Positions 22,956 through 34,400 of a DNA stretch of 64,000 bases are shown piece by piece. This DNA is from Ectocarpus siliculosus (lineage: Eukaryota > Sar > Phaeophyceae > Ectocarpales > Ectocarpaceae): assembly GCA_000310025.1 (NCBI GenBank), contig FN649749.1, forward strand, positions 2,724,297 to 2,788,296, read 5' to 3'. How positions within the stretch are numbered: the stretch's first letter is position 1; every line of letters starts with the position of its first letter. A model generated the notes under the pieces. The model was not told where the DNA came from. It worked only from the letters and a program-made list of their open reading frames with translations, and made no database searches. The position numbers were made by a program, and so were the translations under genes.

Positions 22956-23933
22956 ACGCTTGTTTCGGCAGGGGGAGACGATTTCAGTTTTCAACGCCAA
23001 TCGGTCCTGGTAAGGTGCGTGTGTCCTATTAAAATTGCGACATGAAAGAAAGAACGCTACGAACAATTTATTGCTCATTCTTTCCCAGACTCTGTGGAAG
23101 GGATTAATTCGTTTTGGTATTGTGCCAAAAACACATTTCCGAGTCGGGTAAACGAGAGAGAGTACTTCGTTGTCATTGTGACGTGCAATGACCATTTTTT
23201 ACGGAATCTGAATAGATCAGCTGCGCCACGAGACGTTGCCTCTCAAGGTGCCGCTGTTGTTGCTGACGTTCTCTCGGTCGTGCGTGAGGTGGTTAAAAAG
23301 GATCATGCGTGTGTGCCAATCTTTATTTTGTGTTTTTTTTGGTTTGTTTTGGTCAGACTTTTGTTTCTTGTAACTTTTGGGGACCCAATATCTGCGTATG
23401 TGCAGCCCTCTGTGACTGGGGGAGATAAGATTTCCTCATGATTCGGGGTATGATACAGACATACCATACTGACTGCTGTCAGCACTGGTTTGCCCATGTA
23501 GCTATTGGTAAAGGCGTCACGCGGCGCATATATTCATTGGCATGAATAGTTGACATAACAATCGCCATGCTTGTGCGACGATTCTTCCAACCCAATTTGA
23601 ATCTGTTATTTGAAAGGCCCATTCGCGAAAGTTGGAGGCAGAGGGTTGTTGGTGGCTCAGATCCTGTGGATAAAGGATTTTTTTAGGGGTATAATTAACG
23701 GAAGCCAATTTCTTCGTTTTACAACCACGAACGGTGAAAAGAGAACAACATTGAAACTGATTTCGCGGAGACATTATTTTTTTTTAGTCAAAAACTAGGC
23801 TGCTTGCATAGCTTAGCAGTAGACTAAGCAACCGCTAGAGTGAATCCATCTCCATCCACGGATGGATGTGAGTCCAGATACACCCACTTATATCATGAAC
23901 CCATAGTAAACGGAGCGCACCTTTGTTTCTACG
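22956..23933. other. Gene-free stretch
   Basis: No gene, repeat family or RNA recognised. Open frames are short and unsupported. Confidence 0.4.
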
Positions 23934-24154
23934 TACCGTATATGACACAAGATAACACACCCCCTTGACCGATTTTCAAAGCTCGATTTCTCAACAGCAG
24001 GAAGAGTCACAGCGCCGAAAACGGCGGCGTTGGAACCGTCTCGTCGAGAGCTGTTCGAAAACGTATTGTTTCATTTATGCATCCTCTTCGTCGTGGAGTA
24101 ATCGAGCTTTGAAAATCGGTCCAGGGGGTGTGTTATCTTGTGTCATATACGGTA
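23934..24154. mobile_element. MITE with ~55-bp inverted ends and TA target site, copy 1
   Basis: 221 bp. The left end (TACCGTATATGACACAAGAT, continuing AACACACCCCC and GATTTTCAAAGCTCGATT) is the inverted complement of the right end. Flanking TA on each side fits a TA target duplication, as made by Tc1/mariner-type transposases. No coding capacity; non-autonomous. Confidence 0.85.
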
Positions 24155-24289
24155 TGGTGGTTCCCCGATTGTTTGTTTCGTTTGTTTGCCAGTTCTTCGA
24201 GATGATACTTTGAAGTATGCACGACGAGCGAGTGGATCACGTTTTTTTTGGGTGTCGTGTGAGACGGTGCAGGAAAAATTGTTCCGCCA

Positions 24290-24405
24290 GTAGTTACGAA
24301 AGCAGGGGCGGGGGGCGGGGGGCGTACTCTTACATTTTGCATGCGTTCGCGGCCAGACCATTGACCATGCGTCCTCGAGAGGACGGAGGGTTTCGTTCCC
24401 ACAGG
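24290..24405 (+). repeat. Repeat C, copy 1
   Basis: A G-rich run, then GTACTCTTACATTTTGCATGCG, GGCCAGACCATTGACCATGC and the palindrome GTCCTCGAGAGGAC. Inverted copies at 35041-35147 and 39497-39570, both inside introns of the LNR gene. Its beginning resembles the start of Repeat B. Confidence 0.55.
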
Positions 24406-24943
24406 ACCGATCACCGATGGGCAATCGTTCCTTGATTCTTGTACCATTTTTGCCAAAGGTGGCTCAAAAATGAACAATTAATAAATGTTTTCCGTCGGGC
24501 CTATTTTCTGTCCTAACGAAATCAAATCCTTCCCGCCTTGTCAACCCCAGCAGCTGCTATATATATATATATAGACTATACCGTCTTCTCCTGGCTGTTC
24601 CATGCCTCAAACATCTCCCTGTACCTTCCTTCTACTATTTTTCCCACAGCTATATATAGCTGTATTGATTATCATCAGTCGTCGTGCTTCGCTTCCTTCC
24701 TCATCTCCTTGTTGTACGGTACATAACAACGGACACACACTCAATATTGGACACACATGGACTAACTAAAATACTCCGGAGTACATAACTTTTAACTACC
24801 CCGCGGTCTTCGCACTCCCGGAGCCGCGTGTGCTGCTTCATTCTGTACCTTCGAATCCTCGTCTACGTTCTCGAAAGCCAATGTCCCCGGTCATGTCCTT
24901 CATTCTTCAGCTTCCCTGCATCTAGTCAGTGGTCGTGCAGGTA

Positions 24944-24968
24944 CTGCTGCTGCTGCTGCTGCTGTTGT
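24944..24968. repeat. CTG/TGC microsatellite
   Basis: Run of about eight CTG triplets. Confidence 0.9.
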
Positions 24969-25045
24969 ACTTGACTATTCCTTGAATCATTTTTTTCGGT
25001 CTTTCAACATTCCGCAGCACACATCGACTACAATACAACATGTAT

Positions 25046-25195
25046 GTGGAGACCACCTTCATAAAGGTAGAAACTCCCCAACGTCTGTCGAGGACGATTC
25101 CCTCTTTTCACAATGGCGTCGACGTGAGATGTCAGGGTGTCTGCTTTTGGTTGCAAAAGACACGGGTTCAAAACCCGCTGGTCACTAAATTTTCT
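25046..25195 (+). repeat. SINE-like tRNA-related repeat, copy 1
   Basis: Starts GTGGAGACCACCTTCATAAAG and runs into a T-arm-like hairpin (CGGGTTCAAAACCCG) preceded by TGTCTGCTTTTGGTTGC. The first 68 bases are repeated exactly at 25426-25493, and a diverged inverted copy is at 27690-27856. Pol III box-B resemblance suggests a tRNA-derived SINE. Confidence 0.5.
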
Positions 25196-25425
25196 TCCGG
25201 ATAACGGAAAAAGAAAAACGGTGGGTGGGCCAAGGGAGGACGCACTGGCTATCGAACTCGGAACTTCTGAAAACGTGGCGGACGTAGCGAACCCGTAAAA
25301 CACGTACAGAGGATTGTGAGGAATGTGAATCGCCCCGCCGCCAGCCGGTCGGGTTCCGGTTACCCCAAGAAGACTTCTCTTGCCTGGGCAACAAGAAAAA
25401 GTCTCGAAAAAAGGGGGGGGTAATG

Positions 25426-25493
25426 TGGAGACCACCTTCATAAAGGTAGAAACTCCCCAACGTCTGTCGAGGACGATTCCCTCTTTTCACATG
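25426..25493 (+). repeat. SINE-like repeat, partial copy 2
   Basis: Identical to 25046-25113. The 312 bases between the two direct copies include a second box-B-like motif in inverted orientation (about 25255) and end in a short poly-G run. Confidence 0.6.
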
Positions 25494-25533
25494 TAATGTA
25501 CTTTTTTTTTGTACTACAGCAGCAGCATGCATG

Positions 25534-25771
25534 TACCGTATTTACAGTATATTACACAAGACAACACACCCCCAGGACCAATTTCCGAAGCTCGATTACT
25601 CCACGACGAAGATAATGCATAGATAGACGAAAGGATACGTTTTCAGAGAGCTCTCGACCAGACGGGTTGACCGCCGCCGTTTTCGGCCCTGCGACTGTTG
25701 CTGCTGTTGAAAAATCGAGCTTTGCAAATCGGTCCAGGGGGTGTGTTATATTGTGTCATATACGTACGGTA
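25534..25771. mobile_element. MITE, copy 2 of the TA-flanked family
   Basis: Ends TACCGTATTTACAGTATATT and TATACGTACGGTA, with the same subterminal blocks (AACACACCCCC, AAGCTCGATT and their complements) as 23934-24154, but with the interior in inverted orientation. Moderately diverged. Confidence 0.75.
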
Positions 25772-26017
25772 TATTGTACACGGACCTCTCCTTTTGCTTT
25801 CAGCTTTAGGCGGGGGGGGGGCGGAAGGGAGAATAACTAACATACGTACCCTGTAGCGTTTGTACTTACATCGCCTGTCAATGCACCGGTAGGGTTTGCT
25901 TTTTTGTACATGTATGCATAGTATCGTCCTGTTTGCGTTGGAAGACGAAACTGCAACAACGCAAAGTGACACCGTGAGATGGGAACCCTTGATGATGCTA
26001 TTATTATGTGTATGTGC

Positions 26018-26470
26018 ATTTGTTGTTGTTGTCTTCACATGTAAAACCGTTCCGATCTCTCTCCTCCCAGTACCTTCATATGTCCGTACTGATCCAACGC
26101 TTGACTGACGCGGTCGATTCCTCCCGTGGTCACAGCAGAGGCCAACTTACCCTAAAAATGGTACACAAATAAAATGGTCCCGAGGGGTCCGCGAGTTTTA
26201 CGAAATCAACGACAGATTATTTTTTGGAGTCCTCGGCTCCCTCTGCGCGCTATGCAAGGTAAAAACTGAGACTACGCTTTCTTTATGAAACAATAAACGA
26301 AAAAATTCAGGAGTCAGCATCACGGGTCAGAGAGAAAGAGGTACACCCACCCCCTTAATTCAATCTTGGTGCTTCACAGGCACAAGCAGAGACAAGGCCA
26401 TCTGACACAGAAAAAGAGAGAACAAGAGCGACCAAGAGAAAAAAGAGAAAAGAAAAAATAAAAAAATAGA
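26018..26470 (+). repeat. Repeat A, copy 2
   Basis: The inverted counterpart of 190-598: GTTGTTGTTGTCTTCACAT, AAAACCGTTCCGATCTCTCT, GACGCGGTCGATT, then CTCTGCGCGCTATG, and finally a purine-rich tail (26405-26470). Confidence 0.7.
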
Positions 26471-27689
26471 AGGAATCAGGAAGATACAGAATACGATAGT
26501 GTGTAGAATAGCGCTACCAGCTCGCTCCAGTAGTACAATGTTACCGTGGCCCTTTCAAAAAATTCATCGGGGAAACTACTCTAATTTCCCCGAAAAAAAA
26601 AGTATATTGTATAGTGTTCGAGGACTCTGGCCCCGGGACCACTGCTACGTCACCCGCCTGCAAAGAGAGTTTGCATATCATATATCTATGACCGTTGCCA
26701 CGAAGACAGCGACAAGACATGTCTTCGACACAGAAGAATCGGATTGTCGCTTGCTTGCGTATGGACGCGGATAGTTTAGAAGCACTCTTACCGTATAATA
26801 TCTTGGTGCTATAGATAGCCCGCAGGTGGAGTTTTGGTCCCCCGCCGTGATTTGCGTCGCTTGCTGCTGACTGTTGAATGTTGACGGGGTATTTCGCCTT
26901 CTGTCACACACAGACAGACGGTAACTACCGCTTCCTCTTTTCCAGCTGCTCTTTTCCTCTCACACCCGCACTCTTCTCACAAGCTCCCAACACAACCACA
27001 ACAGCGAAGGGACAAGAGCTCTTCTTCCTCCAGGTACAGAGAGAAGTGCTTTTGTCTATGTAGGTGGTAGGCAGTGTGTGAGCGCAGTCGTGGATGAACT
27101 ACAGCAGAACTGCTACAGACCTACCTATTGCATCTGCGATTTACATTTGGGAGCCCTGCTGCTGCCACAAGGAGTATTTTTTGCCTCTCGCATCTTCTCG
27201 CTTCTACACAAACATTTTGGAGTTCGGATGTCCCCCCGCCGCACGATGGCATGACATGACCTGTGGAGAGGGCAACCCAGTACATGGGGCGAGGATTGCT
27301 CGCGTGCTTACGCTGCTTACGGCGGTCCCGGCGAGAACAAGCGTAGCGAGGTAGCGATGTAAAGGGCGGAGCTGCTCAATCGACAACCATTTCTTCATTT
27401 TTGAGCTGATTTGGAAGTTTGGAAGCAGGCGCACCATCGCAACTCCGAACTCTACCAAAAGCAAACTGCTGTTCGTTCGTCGCTCGATGGATACTTGTTG
27501 CCGGGATGATACCAGAGCATCATCGCACCCCAACAGCCCACTGGGCAGAATAGTGACTGAAGTTAGACAGCGCTCCATATTTGTGCAAGACCCCCACTTG
27601 AAGTTCGGCAACTGCTGTCGCCCGCGTCCGCCCGCGGGTTCCTCTTGCTCCCTTTTTTTTTATTGTACCCATGTGTATGAATTCGAAAG
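26471..27689. other. Gene-free stretch
   Basis: No gene or recognisable repeat seen. Open frames of up to 135 codons here lack domains and splice support. Confidence 0.4.
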
Positions 27690-27856
27690 CACAACTGGTC
27701 CCAACCACACGGCGGGTTGCGGGGTTTGAAGTCGTCTTTTCTTCCACCAAAAGCAGACAACGTGATCTCTTTCGTCGGCCGCCACCGTGTAAAGAGGGAG
27801 GATCATCCTCGGCAGACGAGGGGGAGATTGCCCCCTTTCTGAAGGCGATATCCACA
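27690..27856 (-). repeat. SINE-like tRNA-related repeat, copy 3 (diverged)
   Basis: On the minus strand this follows 25046-25195 in order: GTGGATATCGCCTTC, GTCTGCCGAGGATGATCCTC, CCCTCTTTACAC, TGTCTGCTTTTGG, ending in a T-arm-like GGGTTTGAAG/CGGGTTGCGGGG region. Confidence 0.5.
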
Positions 27857-28867
27857 CATCACATTGGTACAAAACGTGGAGTTTTTCTACCGCGCAAGCA
27901 AATACCACACGTTTTTTGTACAGCCTACATCAGCAGCAGACCAGCAGAATTTAGAGACGGAGAAAGTGTTCCGCGACGACAACAACAACCGTACACGGTG
28001 GCGCATGTTCCCATTTTCCGCTAGGCAATTATTCTTCATGCCCCTGCTTCAAAATGACACTGACTACTGTCGTGCCCTCCCGTCCTTGGTGGGCGCATCT
28101 AGACTCTGTAGATGGTTGGTCACTCCCTCTCAAAACCTGAATCATATGCCGCGTGGGAGTGCTGTACACTCTGTACATGCTTCAACGCCAGATTGGTCGG
28201 CTTGTTTTTTTACCAACGCAAAGCATCAAATATTGGATACCCCGAGCCGATAGGACGAAAACGCACAACACACCCGTTTGACGGTCAGTGAGAACAATGG
28301 CGGTGTAAGGAAGGAATATGACGGCAAAAGCACTCCAGAACGAACTAGAGTGCAAGGTAGCATCCTTCATCGACACATGCATGTTTTCTGTCTTCGATCC
28401 GGAGAAAAGCTTATCCTCCCCCATGCCGCCCCCTCAACATGGCATTTAGAAGTGTTTTGTGTTTTCACCGGCACTGAGACCGACGTCTTACCTTTGGTCA
28501 GCCGGTTAGCATGGTAATTTAGTAATAATAAAGAACGGGTAGATTATGCTTGCTTTCTATGCAAAAAAAGGCGCACACACCCCGATCCGATCGGCGTGTT
28601 GCGCCCTTAAAAACATGAGCCTCAAGAACTCAAAAGCCTATAAACCTGGCCATAAAAGCAAAGGTGCTCAGTCAAGAAGCCCTACACTTAAAACCTATAT
28701 AGTGGCCGTGGTAACATGAAACGAGCCTCGGCCAACAATAAGATGTTCGTAAGCGGTGGCGCGGTCTCTTTGCGAGAATGCTTCACGTGGGGCCTCTTGA
28801 AAAATTGTAAACCGGGACAGATCATGGACTATTTAATGCTCACCTGCCGTACGCAGTAGATCATCTC

Positions 28868-28985
28868 GGGAAAAACACGCCCCGATCACCTATTTATGTG
28901 TCCTTCAGATAGTCTCGGGCTAATATGTTACCCCGATCACCTCTGTCTTTCCTTCGGATCAAGCCTGGCAGAGACACCGACGTAC
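28868..28985. repeat. CCCCGATCACC minisatellite, left part
   Basis: Two to three units of about 45-50 bp, each with CCCCGATCACCT, then TCCTTCAGAT or TCCTTCGGAT, then CTCGGG. The same units resume at 30345-30595. Confidence 0.65.
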
Positions 28986-29057
28986 CGTGTACGACACCAC
29001 CAGCTATCATACTCCGTGTAAAAAGTATCAACGGAAGCAGCCGGGTGTTGTATGCGG

Positions 29058-29672
29058 TGGGGGGGGGGGGGGGTGGGGGGGTGTACTCATAGTCGTGCAT
29101 GCCGTAGTCGTTTGACCATTGACCTCCCATCCCTACAAAGCCGGGACGGAGCACGCCGGGTTCTCACCGGACCAGGCTCTCACATCACCAAGCGTGAAGC
29201 GCCGTGAGGTATTTGGCGAGTCGCATGAAGGGTGAGCTGCATCCTGCTAAGGGTGTTCGGCATCTTGTGCTTACTTCCTTGCGTACGGATGACAGCTACG
29301 TATGACTTAATTTATTTTCTGGTGCTTTCACTTCCAGAGACAGTTGTAAGCACTGTGTAACTGCCTCGAGGAAGCTTGACCATTTTAACACAACGTGGTG
29401 CGATCATCCCCCGTTGCGCGGAGTGAGGGTTCTCCACCCCGCACAACATGATCTACTCGACCACCATTATGGTTACCGCCAAAAAAAAAAAACCGAGGTA
29501 AAAAAAAAAACGGTAACCTGGTTGTCGAGTTCACGAAGTGAATTGGCTTCTTTTACAACGTCGTTGCCAAGCGACGAAAACCCAATCCCGATGGCAAACA
29601 CCGAGTGGGGGGCTTGTTTTACAACGTCGTTGCCAAGCGACGAAAACCCAAACCCCGATGGCAAACACCGGG
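29058..29672 (+). repeat. Repeat B, copy 2
   Basis: Very similar to 22366-22919 from the poly-G start to the ACAACGTCGTTGCCAAGCGA block. The last ~63 bases are present twice in tandem (from about 29546 and about 29609), so the 3' end was duplicated in this copy. It lies between two parts of the CCCCGATCACC minisatellite. Confidence 0.85.
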
Positions 29673-30344
29673 GGGGGGTGTATGCGGTGGGGGGGGTGTT
29701 ATCTCGTGTGGCCTTAGGTGATAGTAGTGCAGATCGCGGGAGCAATGACGGGTGTGCGACACCCAGGGGACGTGATACCACTGCCTGCAAGAACTGCTGT
29801 GGTACTTGCAGGGTGTGAGGTACTGAGCGGGGGTGATATCACGGACACCTTGTTGCCTGCTATGAAGTTCCTGCCGAGCGTAGTTGCAGTCTGCTGGTAG
29901 TAAAGCGGGGGGCAGTCAGGGGAGGCGATAATACCGCCCGAGCCGTACGGTAAACCTTGCTCGGGTTGATCGGTCGAGCCTGCCCTCCGCTGCTGTCGAA
30001 ACAGCTGCCGAAGCAGCACAAGTTACAGCGATGTTGTGTTCTCTGCACGTTCATGTTCTGTTGGAGAGGTGTCCGTACGGGGCGGTTCCCCCGCACTCAG
30101 AGGGTGTCCTTCGGATTACACCAGTGGCCATCCTTGGTGTGATCGGGGTCCACCGCTGTCATATGCAACCGAGGTGGAAATTAAAGTTTTGGGCTCTCTG
30201 ATTACACGGGACCTCAGGGGCGTGCTATCTTGCGAAACCCGGGCGGTGTTTTGGCTCCTCGAATGGATCGAAAACTAAAACTACTAATATTAATAGCACC
30301 GGGTGTGGTATTCTGTGGTGGGTATGTTATTTTGTGTCGTTTTG
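29673..30344. other. Gene-free stretch
   Basis: One isolated minisatellite-like word pair (GTCCTTCGGAT, GTGATCGGGG) occurs near 30108-30150. Otherwise nothing is recognised. Confidence 0.35.
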
Positions 30345-30595
30345 TATGCGGTGCACCGATCACCCACCGATGTCCTTCAGACTACCTTTTTCAAGCATAT
30401 ACCCCGGTCACCTACACGCCTTTCAGATCGTCTCGGCCGAACTCACCCCGATCACCGATGACGTTCAGATGACCTGGAAAAGAGCATACCCCGATCAATG
30501 TCCTTCAGACCACAATGAAGAGAAACATAACCCGATCACCTATGTCTTCCAGGTCACCTCGGGCAAACGTACACAGGCCACCTACAGGGCGTTGC
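30345..30595. repeat. CCCCGATCACC minisatellite, right part
   Basis: About five units of 45-50 bp with CCCCGATCACC, a CCTTCAGAT/CTTCCAGGT block and CTCGGnC. Diverged from each other. Confidence 0.7.
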
Positions 30596-31473
30596 ATGCA
30601 TACCGATCACAAGGGACATACCCTTCGAAAGAGCAATGCACAGCTCAATTTGTACAATCTGATATGTCCTGGGCGTGGAATTTTTATTTTGTCGGGTTCC
30701 TTGTTATCCCTGGAGCCCTCCAGCTTGCCCAGCAACCAAGACAGAGAGAGCTTGCTTAGCAACCAACACTTGAAAAGAGGGCGTGGTGGAGATCCCCTTC
30801 ACTAAGTCAACTAAGAGTTACGACGGGTTGAGGTCTCCAAACTTGTACAAATCGACCCACATCCAAGGGCGGTGAAACCAAGGCCTAACGCCTCGTGCCA
30901 GCCTTTGGCGATTCTCGCTTTACGGTTGACCGTTTACGTCGAAAATCGCAGACACGACGCCGGCGGCGTACGGGGTGTCGTCCCCTGTTCGTTCCATGGA
31001 CGTCCGCTAATGATGACGAGTTTGCTTGGCCTCGCCTGTCGCTCGAGGGTCGACAAAGCGCTGCACGTCGATCCTTTGTTGGGCATATCACTCTTGCGTA
31101 GTCTGACTGTTGATGAAGTATCTTTCCTCTGTAGGATGATATCGCGTATGTGTTGATTTGTCTTGGTCCTGCGTTTCATTTACTTTCGTCGTATGCACCA
31201 TCCTTTGAAGGTACAGCGGTTAGCTTGCGACCACGGATGGCGTCATCGTTCAGTTACCCAGCACGCGCGATCAAATATTTGGAGATTAGAGGGTTTCTTT
31301 CGCTAAGACAACAACACCTAATATTCCTGTTCGTGCGACCACGCTGAGATTCCGAGCCTGGTCTCAAACCTGACAAGGTTGCGAGGTTAACTGACCGTGT
31401 AGTTCAATCGCTCTGCGATGCTTTGCTTTCCTCAAGCAGGCCACACTTCCTGGAGAGGCGTGGCGTAGTAGCC
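30596..31473. other. Upstream region of the LNR gene
   Basis: About 880 bases between the minisatellite and the start codon. An open frame at 30872-31156 (94 codons) has no recognisable domain. No promoter motif can be named with confidence. Confidence 0.35.
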
Positions 31474-34400
31474 ATGACAAAACATTCCAGCCGCCTGCTG
31501 GGCGCCCTCGGTGCAGCGGTCGTCCTGTCCAGTGTCGCCGCCTACTCCTGGAGCAGTTCGGGCTGCTGGGAGGGTGGCTACGGAGACGGGTACTGCGAGC
31601 AGCAAAACAACAACGCAGAATGCGGTATGTGTACTGCACCTCCTGGTGGTGTGACGTGCTCATCTTTAGAAATATTGTTTAAGAGTGACCTCCTGCGCAC
31701 GTTCCTGCGAGTGGTAGTCATAGCTGCAAACCCTGCTGTGCGATTAGCAATCGCCCTTAGGTTAGATTAGTACGTGCTGAAGGCGCAACGACCCGAGCAT
31801 GCAGCTACAGTCTCAACCTACAATACCCTCGTTGCATCGGGTTCGAGCTGACTCGTCACTATCTTCCTGAGGTCCGTTCCCTTGTTTCCTGTTGCCATTC
31901 GATGTCGTCCCCCCATTGACCCCGGCCTTCGCAGGCTACGACGGCGGCGACTGCTGCGAGTGTACTTGCCAGGTACGATCGGTTTCACCCGTTGTACTCT
32001 TTCGAGATGTTGACTCTGCTCTCTGTGTTTTGTGTGCCCCATCCGCCCTCGACACGGTCTGATTTTCCAATCAAGCGCACCGGTTCGTACTGACATACTG
32101 CACGGCGGATGCAAGCCCGATGCGTTTTCACGTTTCAAATACTCATGCAAGAGGATTCCATGTAGCATGGCCATAGTTCTCTCTCTCTCTACCCTTCCCT
32201 CCGGCTCGAAGTGCCCTTGCTGAGAAATGAATTGCCCGTTCAAACTATGCTGCCCCTACCCATTCCAGACTCAGAGCGATGACGACTATTACTCTTGGGG
32301 GTGCGACAAAGATTATATGGCCTGCATCGACCCAGACGCCTCTTGCGTCGACGATGACGACGTTACTGCTGAAATGGTGGAGAACTGTGACTGGGTTGGC
32401 GGTATCGGAGACGGTTACTGCCACGATGGGAACAACAAAGCAGAGTGCGGTACGTTGGCCCGGGAAACGAGTACACCCCACGGGATGAAGTATCCAACGA
32501 AAAAAAGAGGTTTCGCTCGATTTCGTGGACATGACCACACCCCCGAAACACTTTTCAACGGTTTCGTTAGGGTTAGAATCAACAAGATCACGCCATCAGA
32601 GTAAATCAGCCTTGTGACAACTTGACCCTTTCAATTTGTGACCTCTCGATACATGCTGCTGTTCTTGGTCACCATTTCACCTTCCTTCATGTCACTGTTC
32701 GGATGCACCCGCCAGGTGGCCATGGCGTTGATGGTGTAGAAGCTGATCTCTCCTACGACCGCATTTATTCCGATGTGTCCTCTGTCGCCGTTCTCTTTCT
32801 TTTTCTCCCTCCCTCACCCCCCCCTACGTATCTATCTATCTGTTCGCAATCCATCAGTCAATCTTCTGCATCTCCTTTTGTTATCCCATCCAATCTCAAT
32901 ATCCGACGAAACTGCCACGGGTGCGATGACGGCTGTATGCATAGGACATCCCCAAACCAAAACGAGAACTAGACCCATTAGTTTGCCCATCGTTGCCTCC
33001 AAAGCAACCTGAGGGTTGCATGAAATTCGAATATAGAGCAGGCGCTATTTAGGCTGTAGCGGGAAAGGAAGAACGTCAGCGATTACGCGTGAGTCGGGGG
33101 TGAGGGAGAGGGATGGGTTCGAATTGAGGTTGGAGGTAGCATGGCGAATAACCCGTTGTACTCGGCAATCCCTCTCGCCGTACCTGCCCTGTCCATGCCG
33201 CCGTTGTCCTTCCTTTCACGTTGGCCGCCCTTTCATGAAGCGGTCGGTGGGCAGTGGTGGCTCAACACCAGACGTGAAGATGTTAAAAAAATCATGCCCT
33301 TCCTCTTGCAAAGGTGGCTATAATTTGGGTAGAATGCAAGCCTGCTCGACCTCATCCCAACGGCAAGGTCAGGTGCGACCATGTTGTTGACCGCCTGCCC
33401 TCTCCCCCATTCTGTTGTTGTTTGTCCGTGTCTCCCAGGCTACGACGGCGGTGACTGCTGCGAGTGCACATGCGTGGTGAGAACTATGAAAATTGTGAAT
33501 CGTGAAATGATTCTCCTAAAGAAGGTTGCTTCTCCATCCTCAGTAGAATTCTCTCCCCTCGCCCTTCCTCCACAACCCTATTTTGCCACCAATCTGAATC
33601 TGACCTCGGACTATATTCTTTCTCTTCGTGTCCACGAGTGTACACACCCTAAGCACCAAAAGCGCTCGAACTACCCGTAAGCATTACAAGGGGCAGTCAA
33701 TGTAGTTACTCTCGATGTGGGTTTCCCCTCCCATCTCTCAGGCCGAACAATCCCCTCCTCTCTCACCATTTTTCCGAGACATCCCTTCTCTTTTTTTGGT
33801 ACGCATGCACACGGAAGGTGTCCTAGGCGATGTCCCTGCTTTTCCTCTCTTCACCTCTCACTCCCACGCCTCTCTCTCATTTCGAGATCCCCGCGGTTGT
33901 GATAATTAAATGGTCCTCTCTTCGCCGCGCGCGCGCTTCCAAAACCAGAACCCGTGGGGCGACGACGACGACTGGGTCTGCTCCAAAGACGGCTCTGGGT
34001 TTGCCTGCATCGACCCGGACGCACCCTGCGTTGAAGACGACGATATCACCGTCGAAATCGCGCAGAACTGCGACACTTCGGACTTGGGGGACGGCTGGTG
34101 TGACCAGGACAACAACAACGAGATATGCGGTAAGTGTTTCATATGGCCATGGGATGTAAATCTATTGCACACGTGAACGTATGCAAGCACATCGACCTAC
34201 GCACACCCGTGTCAGACAACCGCTTGACAGATTTTAACGCAGCGGTGGCCTGCTTTGTGTCCCTCTCTTTTCTCTCTCTCTCTTTCTCTTTCTCCCGCTC
34301 TCTCGCTCTTGCTCTCGCACCTAAACGCCCCTCTTGCTGCTCCAGCGCCCCCTTGCGCACAGAGACCCCTTCATTTCCCCCACCTCCTTTACCTTTGAAG

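Noticed and set aside
25140-25195. tRNA gene at the GGGTTCAAAACCCG hairpin
   Set aside because: Only the T-arm is convincing; no acceptor stem or D-arm pairing, and the sequence is repeated elsewhere. Treated as SINE-like.
29740-29818. Cys-rich frame end (TTACKNCCGTCRV) resembling the LNR CCxCTC motif
   Set aside because: No surrounding module residues, no DGGD, and it lies in repeat-rich DNA; coincidence is likely.
33830-34159. Thr/Arg-rich plus-strand frame over 33949-34129
   Set aside because: Alternative frame of an LNR exon; the LNR frame fits eight aligned modules.
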